This document shows positions 56,945 to 64,000 of a stretch of 64,000 nucleotides of DNA, piece after piece. Source of the DNA: JAJZGK01 sp035538795 (GTDB lineage Bacteria > Pseudomonadota > Alphaproteobacteria > Rhodospirillales > Magnetospirillaceae). The stretch lies in the NCBI GenBank assembly GCA_035538795.1, contig DATLJS010000060.1, positions 1 through 64,000 of the forward strand. The letters are read 5' to 3'. Position 1 is the stretch's first letter. Every line of letters begins with the position of its first letter. The notes under the pieces are model-generated. The model made no database searches, was not told where the DNA came from, and saw only the letters and a program-made list of their open reading frames with translations. The position numbers and the translations under genes are program-made.

Positions 56945-57871
56945 TCAGAACGGCACGACCACGCGGGTCCAGAAACTGTCGCCGTTGACGGTGTTCTTGG
57001 TCTCGCCGATGGCATGGTTGTATGCGCCAGTGACGGCGAAAGGCCCGAAATTGTAGCCAAGGATAGGACCCGCGGCATACTTGGCCTGACGGAAGCCGCC
57101 GTTGGCGTCGATGGAGCTTTGCACCGAGGCAATGCTCGATTTGTCGTCTTCCAACTGGTTGACCGAATAGCCGCCCAAGCCGACGGTCCACGGACCGATG
57201 GTTTTGGTCAGGGTGTAATCCACCACCAGAACGTCGCCCGAGGTATAGCCGGTCTGAGTGTTCTTGAAGTTGTAGTCGTAATTCAGCTCGGCTCCGATAT
57301 TCCAGCCGTCATGCAGCCAGCTCAGACCCACGGACGGTTCCAAGGACCAGTAGTTGATGCTGTTGGCCACGCCGGCATAAGTGCCGTTGGCCGACGTGTT
57401 TTTTTGCTTCTGGGCGGTTCCATCCGGAATATAGACGGCCAGACCCGTCTTCACATGGAAGTCGTTGGGCAGCGACCAGGACAACATGCCTGGAACGGCA
57501 ATGGTTTCGAACAGCCCCCAGTTCCTGGCAACCGTACTGCCGTTGGACAGGGTGTCCACATGGGTGAAAGGCTGAGCCAGCGCCGCCGAATAATCGGCGC
57601 CCAGCACCTGAACGCCGGGATTCCACAGGATGATCGGCACGTCCACGAAGATGCTGGCGCGTGTCCCTTGTTTCGTGCCGCTATTGTCGGCGTAACGATA
57701 ATCGGCGTTAAGCGTGCTGTTGATGAAATAGGTTCCCGGCGGCGGCAAGGCTCCGGCGGCCAGCCCCTGATCGACGCCCGGAAGGTGCGGCGACCAGTTT
57801 TCCTCGGCGACAACGGCCGGCGCGGTTCCCAGAACCCCAAGAGCCATTCCGGCCCACAAAAGCTTTTTCAT
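56945..57871 (-). CDS. Outer-membrane protein of the phenol meta-pathway (SphA/MetA-type)
   Basis: 308 residues from ATG 57871, which has GGGGAG at good spacing (57877 is an alternative). The signal peptide MKKLLWAGMALGVLGTAPAVVA precedes a beta-rich mature part with alternating aromatic strands such as LNADYRY, ELNYDYNF and AYNHAIGE, ending in Phe (VVVPF), all typical of an outer-membrane barrel. Proteins of this family accompany aromatic catabolic operons and are thought to aid substrate entry. It follows dmpI. Confidence 0.85.
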   Translation of the reverse strand: MKKLLWAGMALGVLGTAPAVVAEENWSPHLPGVDQGLAAGALPPPGTYFINSTLNADYRYADNSGTKQGTRASIFVDVPIILWNPGVQVLGADYSAALAQPFTHVDTLSNGSTVARNWGLFETIAVPGMLSWSLPNDFHVKTGLAVYIPDGTAQKQKNTSANGTYAGVANSINYWSLEPSVGLSWLHDGWNIGAELNYDYNFKNTQTGYTSGDVLVVDYTLTKTIGPWTVGLGGYSVNQLEDDKSSIASVQSSIDANGGFRQAKYAAGPILGYNFGPFAVTGAYNHAIGETKNTVNGDSFWTRVVVPF

Positions 57872-57959
57872 AGACATCACTCCCCTGTTGGATGCTGTTT
57901 TATTCGGGCCAGCTTTGGTGGCCGGTCCCTTATGGCTGTTGACGGGCTGATCTTCGGCG

Positions 57960-58139
57960 TCAGCCTTTGGGCACTCCGCCGACGGCGAAATGCTCGGGCG
58001 GGATTTCACGGATGATCACCCGCACGGCTTCGACGGGAGCGCCGATGGAGGAAACGACGGCATCCGTCACCTCCTTCACCAACGCGCGCTTCTGTTCCTT
58101 GCTGCGGCCTTCGATCAAGGTTACTTCGACAATAGGCAT
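57960..58139 (-). CDS. dmpI: 4-Oxalocrotonate tautomerase
   Basis: 59 residues, a small tautomerase working as a hexamer. The catalytic Pro becomes residue 1 after Met removal (MPIVEVTLIEGRS). It converts 2-hydroxymuconate to the 2-oxo-3-hexenedioate form used by DmpH. The C-terminus HFAVGGVPKG matches family ends. It lies four bases after dmpH. Confidence 0.94.
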   Translation of the reverse strand: MPIVEVTLIEGRSKEQKRALVKEVTDAVVSSIGAPVEAVRVIIREIPPEHFAVGGVPKG

Positions 58140-58143
58140 GGCG

Positions 58144-58911
58144 TTATTCTCCGACCGAGAAGGACAGCGAGCCCAGGGACTGGAACTCGGTTCGGACATG
58201 CATGCCGGCAGCCAACGGATGGGCTGCGGTGATGCCGCCGGCCAGAACGATGTCGCCGGGCTTCAGGCTTTCGCCCCAGCGGGCGACCATGCGGGCGGCG
58301 GCCACCAACGAACGGACGGGGTTGCCCAGGATGGCGGCCGACGATCCCGTCTGCACGGCGCGGCCGTCGACTTCCATCACCAGCCCAAGGTTGGTGAAAT
58401 CGATGGCGGGATCGCACCAGTTGCCCAGCACGAAACCGGACGACGACGAATTGTCGGCCACCACGTCGGACAGGGTGAACTTGAAGTTCTGGTAGCGACT
58501 GTCGATGATCTCCATCGCCGGGGCGATGGCAGCCACCGCCGCCATCGCCTCGACGTTGGACACCTCACCGGCCAGCGGGGCTTTCATCAGGAAAGCCAGC
58601 TCCGGCTCGACCCGCGGGTGGGCATAGCGGGACAGGGAGACGTGCCCGCCCTCCTCGACCCGCATGGCGTCGGTGAGGCGACCCCAGATGACTTCGTCGA
58701 CGCCGACCTGCAGCATCTTGGCGCGGCTGGTCAGACCCATCTTGACGCCGACCCGCTTTTCGCCGCGCCCGTAGCGCCGGGCCAGCGACAAAGCCTGGAT
58801 GGCGTAACCTTCTTCGACGGTGAAAGCGCGGTCGTTGGAAATCTGCGGCACTTCCCGGCCTTCGGCGGCGGCCTGGTCCAGCAGGGCGGCGTAATCGTTG
58901 AGGCTCTTCAT
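58144..58911 (-). CDS. dmpH: 4-Oxalocrotonate decarboxylase
   Basis: A 255-residue enzyme of the fumarylacetoacetase-like hydratase/decarboxylase fold. The metal-site stretch is EPELAFLMKAPL, preceded by KMGLTSRAKMLQVGV, and the C-terminal half has GDIVLAGGITAAHPL. It decarboxylates 2-oxo-3-hexenedioate to 2-hydroxypenta-2,4-dienoate and normally forms a complex with DmpE, its paralogue in this operon. Its start overlaps the dmpG stop. Confidence 0.93.
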   Translation of the reverse strand: MKSLNDYAALLDQAAAEGREVPQISNDRAFTVEEGYAIQALSLARRYGRGEKRVGVKMGLTSRAKMLQVGVDEVIWGRLTDAMRVEEGGHVSLSRYAHPRVEPELAFLMKAPLAGEVSNVEAMAAVAAIAPAMEIIDSRYQNFKFTLSDVVADNSSSSGFVLGNWCDPAIDFTNLGLVMEVDGRAVQTGSSAAILGNPVRSLVAAARMVARWGESLKPGDIVLAGGITAAHPLAAGMHVRTEFQSLGSLSFSVGE

Positions 58912-59945
58912 TCTGCGGCGCTCCCCTTGAGCAATTCCCGGGCCTTGACCAGATCAAGGGCGACATCGACGATCATGTCCTCCTGGCCGCCGACCATCTT
59001 GCGCCGGCCCAGTTCCACCAGAATCTCGCGGGTATCGATGCCATAGGTCTGGCTGGCCCGCTCGGCATGACGCAGGAAGCTGGAATAGACGCCGGCGTAG
59101 CCCAGCGACAGGCTTTCGCGGTCGACCCGCACCGGCCGGTCCTGTAGCGGCCGCACCAGATCGTCGGCGGCGTCCATCAGCTTGAACAGATCGCAGCCGT
59201 GGTCGTAGCCCATGCGGTCGAACACGGCGATCAAGGCTTCCAGCGGCGCGTTGCCGGCCCCGGCTCCCATGCCGGCCAGAGACGCATCGACGCGCACCGC
59301 ACCGTGCTGGACGGCGGCCACGGCATTGGCCACCCCCAGGGTCAGATTGTGGTGCGTATGCACGCCGATCTGGGTTTCCGGCTTCAGTTCGGCGCGGAAC
59401 AGCCTGACCCGCTCGGCCACCTGCTCGGGCAGCAGGGCTCCCGCCGAATCCACCACATAGACGCATTCGGCGCCGTAGCTTTCCATCAGCTTGGCCTGCT
59501 TGAGCAGATCCGCCGGGCTGATCATGTGGCTCATCATCAGAAAGCCGATGGTGTCCATGCCCAACTCGCGGGCGAAGGCTATATGCTGGGCGGAAACGTC
59601 TGCCTCGGTGCAGTGGGTGGCGACGCGGACACTGCGGGCGCCGCAGCTGTAGGCTTCCTTCAGTTCATGTTTAGTGCCGATGCCCGGCAATTGCAGCACC
59701 GTCGTCCGGGCATGTTTCAGCACGTCCGAGACGGCGCCGATCCATTCGTAATCGGTATGCATGCCGAAGCCGTAATTGAAACTGCCGCCGTTGATGCCGT
59801 CGCCGTGGGTGATCTCGATGGCGTCGACGCGAGCCTCGTCCAGCGCCTTGGCGATGCTCACCACCGTCTCCAGCGAATATTGATGCCGCAAGGCATGCAT
59901 GCCGTCGCGCAGGGTGACGTCCTGGATATAGAGTTTCTGTGTCAT
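58908..59945 (-). CDS. dmpG: 4-Hydroxy-2-oxovalerate aldolase
   Basis: 345 residues from ATG 59945, the standard length. The TIM-barrel start is IQDVTLRDGMHALRH (catalytic Arg-Asp), and the metal ligands lie in GVHTHHNLTLG. It splits 4-hydroxy-2-oxovalerate into pyruvate and acetaldehyde, and channels acetaldehyde to DmpF, encoded immediately upstream. Confidence 0.95.
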   Translation of the reverse strand: MTQKLYIQDVTLRDGMHALRHQYSLETVVSIAKALDEARVDAIEITHGDGINGGSFNYGFGMHTDYEWIGAVSDVLKHARTTVLQLPGIGTKHELKEAYSCGARSVRVATHCTEADVSAQHIAFARELGMDTIGFLMMSHMISPADLLKQAKLMESYGAECVYVVDSAGALLPEQVAERVRLFRAELKPETQIGVHTHHNLTLGVANAVAAVQHGAVRVDASLAGMGAGAGNAPLEALIAVFDRMGYDHGCDLFKLMDAADDLVRPLQDRPVRVDRESLSLGYAGVYSSFLRHAERASQTYGIDTREILVELGRRKMVGGQEDMIVDVALDLVKARELLKGSAAE

Positions 59946-59950
59946 CGGTT

Positions 59951-60883
59951 TCACCCGTGGATCTTGCTGCCGGCCCAACGGTCGGCGGTGGCCATGGCGG
60001 CCGAGGTCATGATGTCCAGATTGCCGGCATAGGCCGGCAGGTAGTGGGCAGCGCCCTCGACTTCGAGGAAGATCGAGACCTTCATTCCGCTGAAGGTGCC
60101 GTAGCCGGGGATCTTCAGGGGCGCGTTGTCGCCGATATGCTCGAACTGCACCTTCTGCTTCAGACGGTAGCCGGGCACGTAGGACTGCACGTCCTTCGCC
60201 ATATCGGCCACCGACTGCTCGATCTCAGCCTGGTCGGCCCCTTGAGCCAGCACATAGACGGTGTCGCGCATGATCATCGGCGGCTCGGCCGGATTGAGCA
60301 CGATGATGGCTTTGCCCTTGGCGGCTCCGCCCACCGTCTCGATGGCCTTGGCGGTGGTTTCGGTGAATTCGTCGATGTTGGCCCGAGTGCCCGGACCGGC
60401 TGACTTGCTGGAGACCGAAGCCACGATCTCGGCATAGGGCACGGCCTTCGACACCCGTTTCACGGCATAGACCATGGGAATGGTCGCCTGACCGCCGCAG
60501 GTCACCATGTTGACGTTGGGCTCGTCCAGATTCTGTTCCAGATTGACCACCGGAATGGTGTGCGGACCGATGGCAGCCGGGGTCAGGTCGATCAGCTTCT
60601 TGCCGGCGGCCACGCAGATTTCGTGATGGCGCTTGTGGGCGTAGGCCGAGGTGGCGTCGAACACCACCTGGATGTCGGCCCATTCCGGCATCTTGACCAG
60701 GCCGTCGATACCTTCAAAAGTGGTGGCTACGCCCAGCCGCTGGGCACGGGCCAGACCGTCGGAATCGGGATCGACACCGACCATCACGCCCATTTCCAGA
60801 TGCTTGGAGTTGCGCATGATCTTGATCATCAGGTCGGTGCCGATATTGCCCGATCCCAGAATGGCGACTTTCGCCTTGCTCAT
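59951..60883 (-). CDS. dmpF: Acetaldehyde dehydrogenase (acylating)
   Basis: 310 residues from ATG 60883. The Rossmann motif ILGSGNIGTDLM binds NAD, and the catalytic Cys lies in NMVTCGGQATIP. It converts acetaldehyde and CoA to acetyl-CoA within the DmpFG complex. The ORF can be extended far upstream into dmpE, but MSKAKVAILGSG is the natural start. Confidence 0.95.
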   Translation of the reverse strand: MSKAKVAILGSGNIGTDLMIKIMRNSKHLEMGVMVGVDPDSDGLARAQRLGVATTFEGIDGLVKMPEWADIQVVFDATSAYAHKRHHEICVAAGKKLIDLTPAAIGPHTIPVVNLEQNLDEPNVNMVTCGGQATIPMVYAVKRVSKAVPYAEIVASVSSKSAGPGTRANIDEFTETTAKAIETVGGAAKGKAIIVLNPAEPPMIMRDTVYVLAQGADQAEIEQSVADMAKDVQSYVPGYRLKQKVQFEHIGDNAPLKIPGYGTFSGMKVSIFLEVEGAAHYLPAYAGNLDIMTSAAMATADRWAGSKIHG

Positions 60884-60888
60884 CGTCG

Positions 60889-61683
60889 TTACTCCTTGGA
60901 GAAGGCGGCGCGGACCGAACCCAGTCCGGCGATGCGCGCTTCCATGACGTCGCCCCACTGCACCGGAACCATCGGCCCCAGAGCCCCCGACAGCACGGTG
61001 TCGCCGGCCTTCAGCGGGCGTCCGGCGCGGGCCATGGTGCGGGCCAGCCACCACATGGCGTTCAACGGACTGCCCAGGCAGGCGGCGCCGACGCCGGTGG
61101 ACAGGGGTTCGCCTCGGCATTCCAGCACCATGCCGCACAGGCGCAGATCGATGTCCTTCAGCAGTTTCGGCTGGCTGCCCAGCACGTACAGCCCCGACGA
61201 GGCGTTGTCGGCGATGGTGTCGATGATGCCGATCTTCCAATCGGCGATCCGCGAATCCACCACCTCGATGGCCGGCAGGGCGAATTCGACGGCGCGGATC
61301 ACCTCGGCCAGACTGACGCGCTCGTCCGTCAGGTCGCGCCCGACGACGAACGCCACCTCGGCCTCGGCCTTCGGCTGGATCAGCGACGCCCGCGAGATCT
61401 CCCAGCCGTCCGGAACCTCCATATCGTCGAACAACATGCCGTAATCCGGCTGATCGACCCCCAACTGCTTCTGGACCGCCTTCGACGTCAGGCCGATCTT
61501 GCGTCCCACCAGCCGGCGTCCTTCGGCCTCCCAGCGCGTCGTGTTGACGTTCTGCACCGCATAGGCCGCGCCCGTGTCCCCCTCGGCGAAATGCTCGCGG
61601 ATCGGGGAAATCGGCTGACTGTTCCGCCAGGCGTCGTTGATGCGTTGAGCGAAGGTCGCGGCCTGTTCGTTTTGCGAAGCCAT
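60889..61683 (-). CDS. dmpE: 2-Hydroxypenta-2,4-dienoate hydratase
   Basis: 264 residues from ATG 61683. It shares the fold of DmpH, with KIGLTSKAVQKQLGVDQPDYG and the metal-binding PKAEAEVAFVVGRDL, and ends GDVMEARIAGLGSVRAAF. It adds water to give 4-hydroxy-2-oxovalerate for DmpG. It lies eight bases after dmpC. Confidence 0.94.
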   Translation of the reverse strand: MASQNEQAATFAQRINDAWRNSQPISPIREHFAEGDTGAAYAVQNVNTTRWEAEGRRLVGRKIGLTSKAVQKQLGVDQPDYGMLFDDMEVPDGWEISRASLIQPKAEAEVAFVVGRDLTDERVSLAEVIRAVEFALPAIEVVDSRIADWKIGIIDTIADNASSGLYVLGSQPKLLKDIDLRLCGMVLECRGEPLSTGVGAACLGSPLNAMWWLARTMARAGRPLKAGDTVLSGALGPMVPVQWGDVMEARIAGLGSVRAAFSKE

Positions 61684-61691
61684 ATCGTTCC

Positions 61692-63197
61692 TCAGAGCTT
61701 GATGCAGACGTTGCGGAGCTCGGTATAGAACTCCAGCGAATGAACGCCGCCTTCGCGGCCGATGCCGGACTGCTTGGCGCCGCCGAAAGGCGTGCGCAAA
61801 TCCCGTAAGAACCAGGAGTTCACCCACACCAGCCCCACATCCAGAGCAGCGGCGGCACGATGGGCCCGAGCCAGATCGCGGGTATAGATGGCGCCGCCCA
61901 GACCATAGGGAGTGTCGTTGGCGCGCCTAAGCACCTCGTCCTCGCTGTCGAAGGGCGAGATATGGCAGCAGGGACCAAAGATTTCCTCGCGCATCACCGA
62001 AGCCGTGTCGGGCAGACCGGTCCAGATGGTCGGTTGGACCCAGGAACCGTTAGCCAGATCGCCGGGCATGTCGGGAACGCCGCCGCCGGTGACCACCGTG
62101 GCTCCCTCATCCACCGCCTTTTTGTAATAGGACAAGACCTTGGCGCGGTGTTCCTGGCTGATCAGCGGTCCCATATTGGTGCCGGGCTCGCTGGAAGGAC
62201 CGATCTTCAAGTTTTCGGCCGCCGCCTTTAGACGGCGGGTGAATTCCTCGAACACCGGCCGCTCGACGAAGACGCGCTCGGTGCCCAGGCAGACCTGGCC
62301 GCAATTGGCGAAGACTGAACGGGCGGTGTTTTCGATGGCCACGTCGAGGTCGGCGTCGGCGAAAACGATGGCCGGGTTCTTGCCGCCCAGTTCCAGCGAA
62401 ATGTTGCGGGTGCCGACGGCCGCCGCCTTCATGATGGCTTCGCCGGTTCGAGTCTCGCCGGTAAAGGTGATGGCGTTGACCTGGGGGTGGGTGGTCAGGA
62501 ACTCGCCCGCCGAATTGGGGCCGAAGCCATGCACCACGTTATAGACGCCGGCGGGAATGCCGACCTTGTTCATCACCTCACCCAGCAAAGTCGCGGTGGA
62601 GGGTGTCTCTTCGGACGGCTTGACCACCACGGCGTTGCCGCAGGCCAGGGCCGGACCGACCTTCCAGGTCATCAGCAGCAGCGGCAGGTTCCATGGGCAG
62701 ACCACGGCCACCACGCCCTTGGGCACGCGCAAGGCATAGTTCAGAGCGCCCGCCCCATCCGGTGTGTCGAACTGAAAGAATTCGGAGGGAACGTTCTTCA
62801 CCACGTCGGCGAAAATCTTGAAATTGGCGGCGCCGCGCGGAATGTCGAGATGCGAGGCCAGCGACCGGGGCTTGCCGGTATCGGCGATCTCGGCGGCCAG
62901 GAAATCATCGAAGCGGCGGTTGATCTCGTCGGCGACGGCGTGCAGAAGCTCGCAGCGCTTGGCCACCGGCATCTTGCCCCATTCGCCGTCGACGGCGGCG
63001 CGGGCGGCCTTGACGGCGGCGTCCACGTCGTCGCGCGAGGCTTCATGAACGACGCTGACCAGACGTCCGTCCTCGGGCGAACGGTTTTCGAAGCTCTTGC
63101 CCGAGGTGCCCCGGACGAATTGCCCGTTGATGAACTGGACCGTCTCGGCGGACGGGGCGGTCTCCAGAGCCTTCAAGGGATTGGCGGCGGCGCTCAT
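61692..63197 (-). CDS. dmpC: 2-Hydroxymuconic semialdehyde dehydrogenase
   Basis: A 501-residue NAD-dependent aldehyde dehydrogenase. The general base Glu lies in LELGGKNPAIVFA, the nucleophilic Cys in NCGQVCLGTERVFV, and the cofactor-binding Asn in VVCPWNLPLL. It opens the oxalocrotonate branch of the pathway. Its start overlaps the stop of the GlcG-like gene by four bases. Confidence 0.94.
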   Translation of the reverse strand: MSAAANPLKALETAPSAETVQFINGQFVRGTSGKSFENRSPEDGRLVSVVHEASRDDVDAAVKAARAAVDGEWGKMPVAKRCELLHAVADEINRRFDDFLAAEIADTGKPRSLASHLDIPRGAANFKIFADVVKNVPSEFFQFDTPDGAGALNYALRVPKGVVAVVCPWNLPLLLMTWKVGPALACGNAVVVKPSEETPSTATLLGEVMNKVGIPAGVYNVVHGFGPNSAGEFLTTHPQVNAITFTGETRTGEAIMKAAAVGTRNISLELGGKNPAIVFADADLDVAIENTARSVFANCGQVCLGTERVFVERPVFEEFTRRLKAAAENLKIGPSSEPGTNMGPLISQEHRAKVLSYYKKAVDEGATVVTGGGVPDMPGDLANGSWVQPTIWTGLPDTASVMREEIFGPCCHISPFDSEDEVLRRANDTPYGLGGAIYTRDLARAHRAAAALDVGLVWVNSWFLRDLRTPFGGAKQSGIGREGGVHSLEFYTELRNVCIKL

Positions 63198-63640
63198 GCT
63201 TCTTCTCCTTCTTGTTCAAACGCTTTGATCGCATCCAGCCCGGCCTGGGCGCAGAGGCAGTCCTGTTCTTCCGAGGCACCCGACACGCCGATTCCGCCGA
63301 TCAATCCGCCGTTACGGCGGATGGGAAAGCCGCCGGCGAAAGCCACCAGCCGTTCCCGTTGGGCCATCCCGTCGCGCAGGGCCGGATTGTCCTTGATCAG
63401 GTCGTACAGCGTGGCCGTCGGCATGCCGAAGCTGACCGCCGTGAAGGCCTTGTCCTGGGCGATCCCGACGGAATGGAGAAAGGCGCCGTTTTCCCGCAGG
63501 AAAGCCAGCAGCCGCCCTCCGGCATCGACCACGGCGACGTTGACCTTGCATCCCATGGCAGTCCCAGCCTTGACCGCCGCCTGAACGGCGGCCAAGGCGG
63601 CCTGGGTGGAAATGCAGTCCTGTCGGATGCAGACCGTCAT
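63194..63640 (-). CDS. GlcG/HbpS (DUF336) family protein
   Basis: 148 residues from ATG 63640. Family features are VNVAVVDAGGRLLAFLRENGA and the glycine-rich GGFPIRRNGGLIGGIGVSG. Relatives bind haem or cobalamin-like ligands or are of unknown role. It sits between dmpB and dmpC with a four-base overlap to dmpC, so it is co-expressed with meta-cleavage. Several Cys (CIRQDC, DCLC) are notable. Function in the pathway is unknown. Confidence 0.85.
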   Translation of the reverse strand: MTVCIRQDCISTQAALAAVQAAVKAGTAMGCKVNVAVVDAGGRLLAFLRENGAFLHSVGIAQDKAFTAVSFGMPTATLYDLIKDNPALRDGMAQRERLVAFAGGFPIRRNGGLIGGIGVSGASEEQDCLCAQAGLDAIKAFEQEGEEA

Positions 63641-63645
63641 GATGC

Positions 63646-64000
63646 TTAGGTCAAGACCGTGAGGAAGCGGTCGTTCAGGGCGCGCTCGTAATAGAAAATG
63701 CCCTTGCCCAAATGCTTGTCGTCCCAAACCCGAACCGGATTGTCCGGATAGAAGGTCAGACCGCCGCAATAGGTTTCACAGCGGTTGCCCGAAGGATCGA
63801 AGAAGTAAATGGTCTGACCGCGGGTGATGCCGTGGCGGGTCGGGCCGATGTCGATGGAGATGTTGTAGCGGGTGATGATGTCGGCGGCGCGGCCGACGTC
63901 GTTCCAGTTCTCCAGTTCGAAGGCCACGTGATGGAACTTGCCCGGCTCGGGATGGTTGACGAAGGCGATGTCGTGGGCCTTGTGGCTACAAGTCAGCCAG
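63646..64000 (-). CDS. dmpB: Catechol 2,3-dioxygenase, C-terminal part (gene runs out of window)
   Basis: The last ~117 residues are visible. An iron-ligand His is in KFHHVAFE and the Glu ligand in GNRCETYCGG, with the TRHGITRGQTIYFFDPSG active-site strand between, as in extradiol dioxygenases of the XylE/DmpB class. It cleaves catechol to 2-hydroxymuconic semialdehyde. The 5' part lies beyond position 64000, so any upstream dmpQ ferredoxin gene cannot be checked. Confidence 0.93.
   Translation of the reverse strand, partial: WLTCSHKAHDIAFVNHPEPGKFHHVAFELENWNDVGRAADIITRYNISIDIGPTRHGITRGQTIYFFDPSGNRCETYCGGLTFYPDNPVRVWDDKHLGKGIFYYERALNDRFLTVLT

Noticed and set aside
57878..57959. Terminator between dmpI and the outer-membrane protein gene
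   Set aside because: Only a four-base GGCC pairing is present, too weak to call.
1..64000. Mobile elements, tRNA or rRNA genes, prophage or defence islands
   Set aside because: No transposase, integrase, cloverleaf-like or ribosomal segment, attachment repeat or defence gene was seen while reading both strands.

Overview
The window looks like chromosome of a high-GC alphaproteobacterium, probably a Rhodospirillaceae/Magnetospirillum-like spirillum. This rests on gene content and codon bias (CTG Leu, ACC Thr, GCC Ala), not on any rRNA marker. No rRNA, tRNA, insertion sequence, integrase or CRISPR array was seen. It reads as a metabolically versatile nitrogen- and aromatic-utilising bacterium.

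Layout. (1) 2-11446: the 3' part of a giant gene made almost wholly of an eight-residue repeat, organised in 576-bp (24-octad) super-repeats. (2) 11571-19827: an esterase, a class III aminotransferase plus glutamine synthetase-like pair, an orphan histidine kinase, an azoreductase, and the peroxide-defence pair ahpC-ahpF. (3) 19828-28859: a small ORF, a TauE-family transporter translationally coupled to an FCD-type GntR regulator, and the divergent malonate uptake and decarboxylation operon madLM-mdcACDEGBH. (4) 28893-34038: a small lipoprotein, then a UrtA-like periplasmic binding protein, a hybrid histidine kinase with receiver and HPt domains, and an OmpR-type response regulator. This set has TorT/TorS/TorR architecture but a urea-binding-type sensor. 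(5) 34530-45079: urea ABC transporter urtABCDE and urease ureDABCEFG behind a sigma-54 promoter. (6) 45085-47102: alkA and ada, alkylation repair. (7) 47238-64000: phenol degradation. The multicomponent phenol hydroxylase dmpKLMNOP (minus strand) is divergent from a DmpR/MopR-type sigma-54 activator. It is followed by a minus-strand meta-cleavage operon read as dmpB(partial)-glcG-like-dmpC-E-F-G-H-I-outer membrane protein-chemoreceptor-dmpD-gntR.

How they work together. Phenol is hydroxylated to catechol by DmpKLMNOP. Catechol is cleaved by DmpB and processed by DmpC/D, DmpI, DmpH, DmpE, DmpG and DmpF to pyruvate and acetyl-CoA. A soluble chemoreceptor and an outer-membrane protein encoded in the same operon may couple catabolism to taxis and uptake. 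The activator keeps the zinc-ligand spacing and the His/Trp phenol-pocket residues of MopR. Two 16-bp inverted sites and an exact -24/-12 promoter lie between it and dmpK. The urea block couples high-affinity uptake to hydrolysis, and the adjacent binding-protein/kinase/regulator set is a good candidate for its sensor.

The items most worth follow-up are the octad-repeat giant protein and the urea-type three-gene sensory system.
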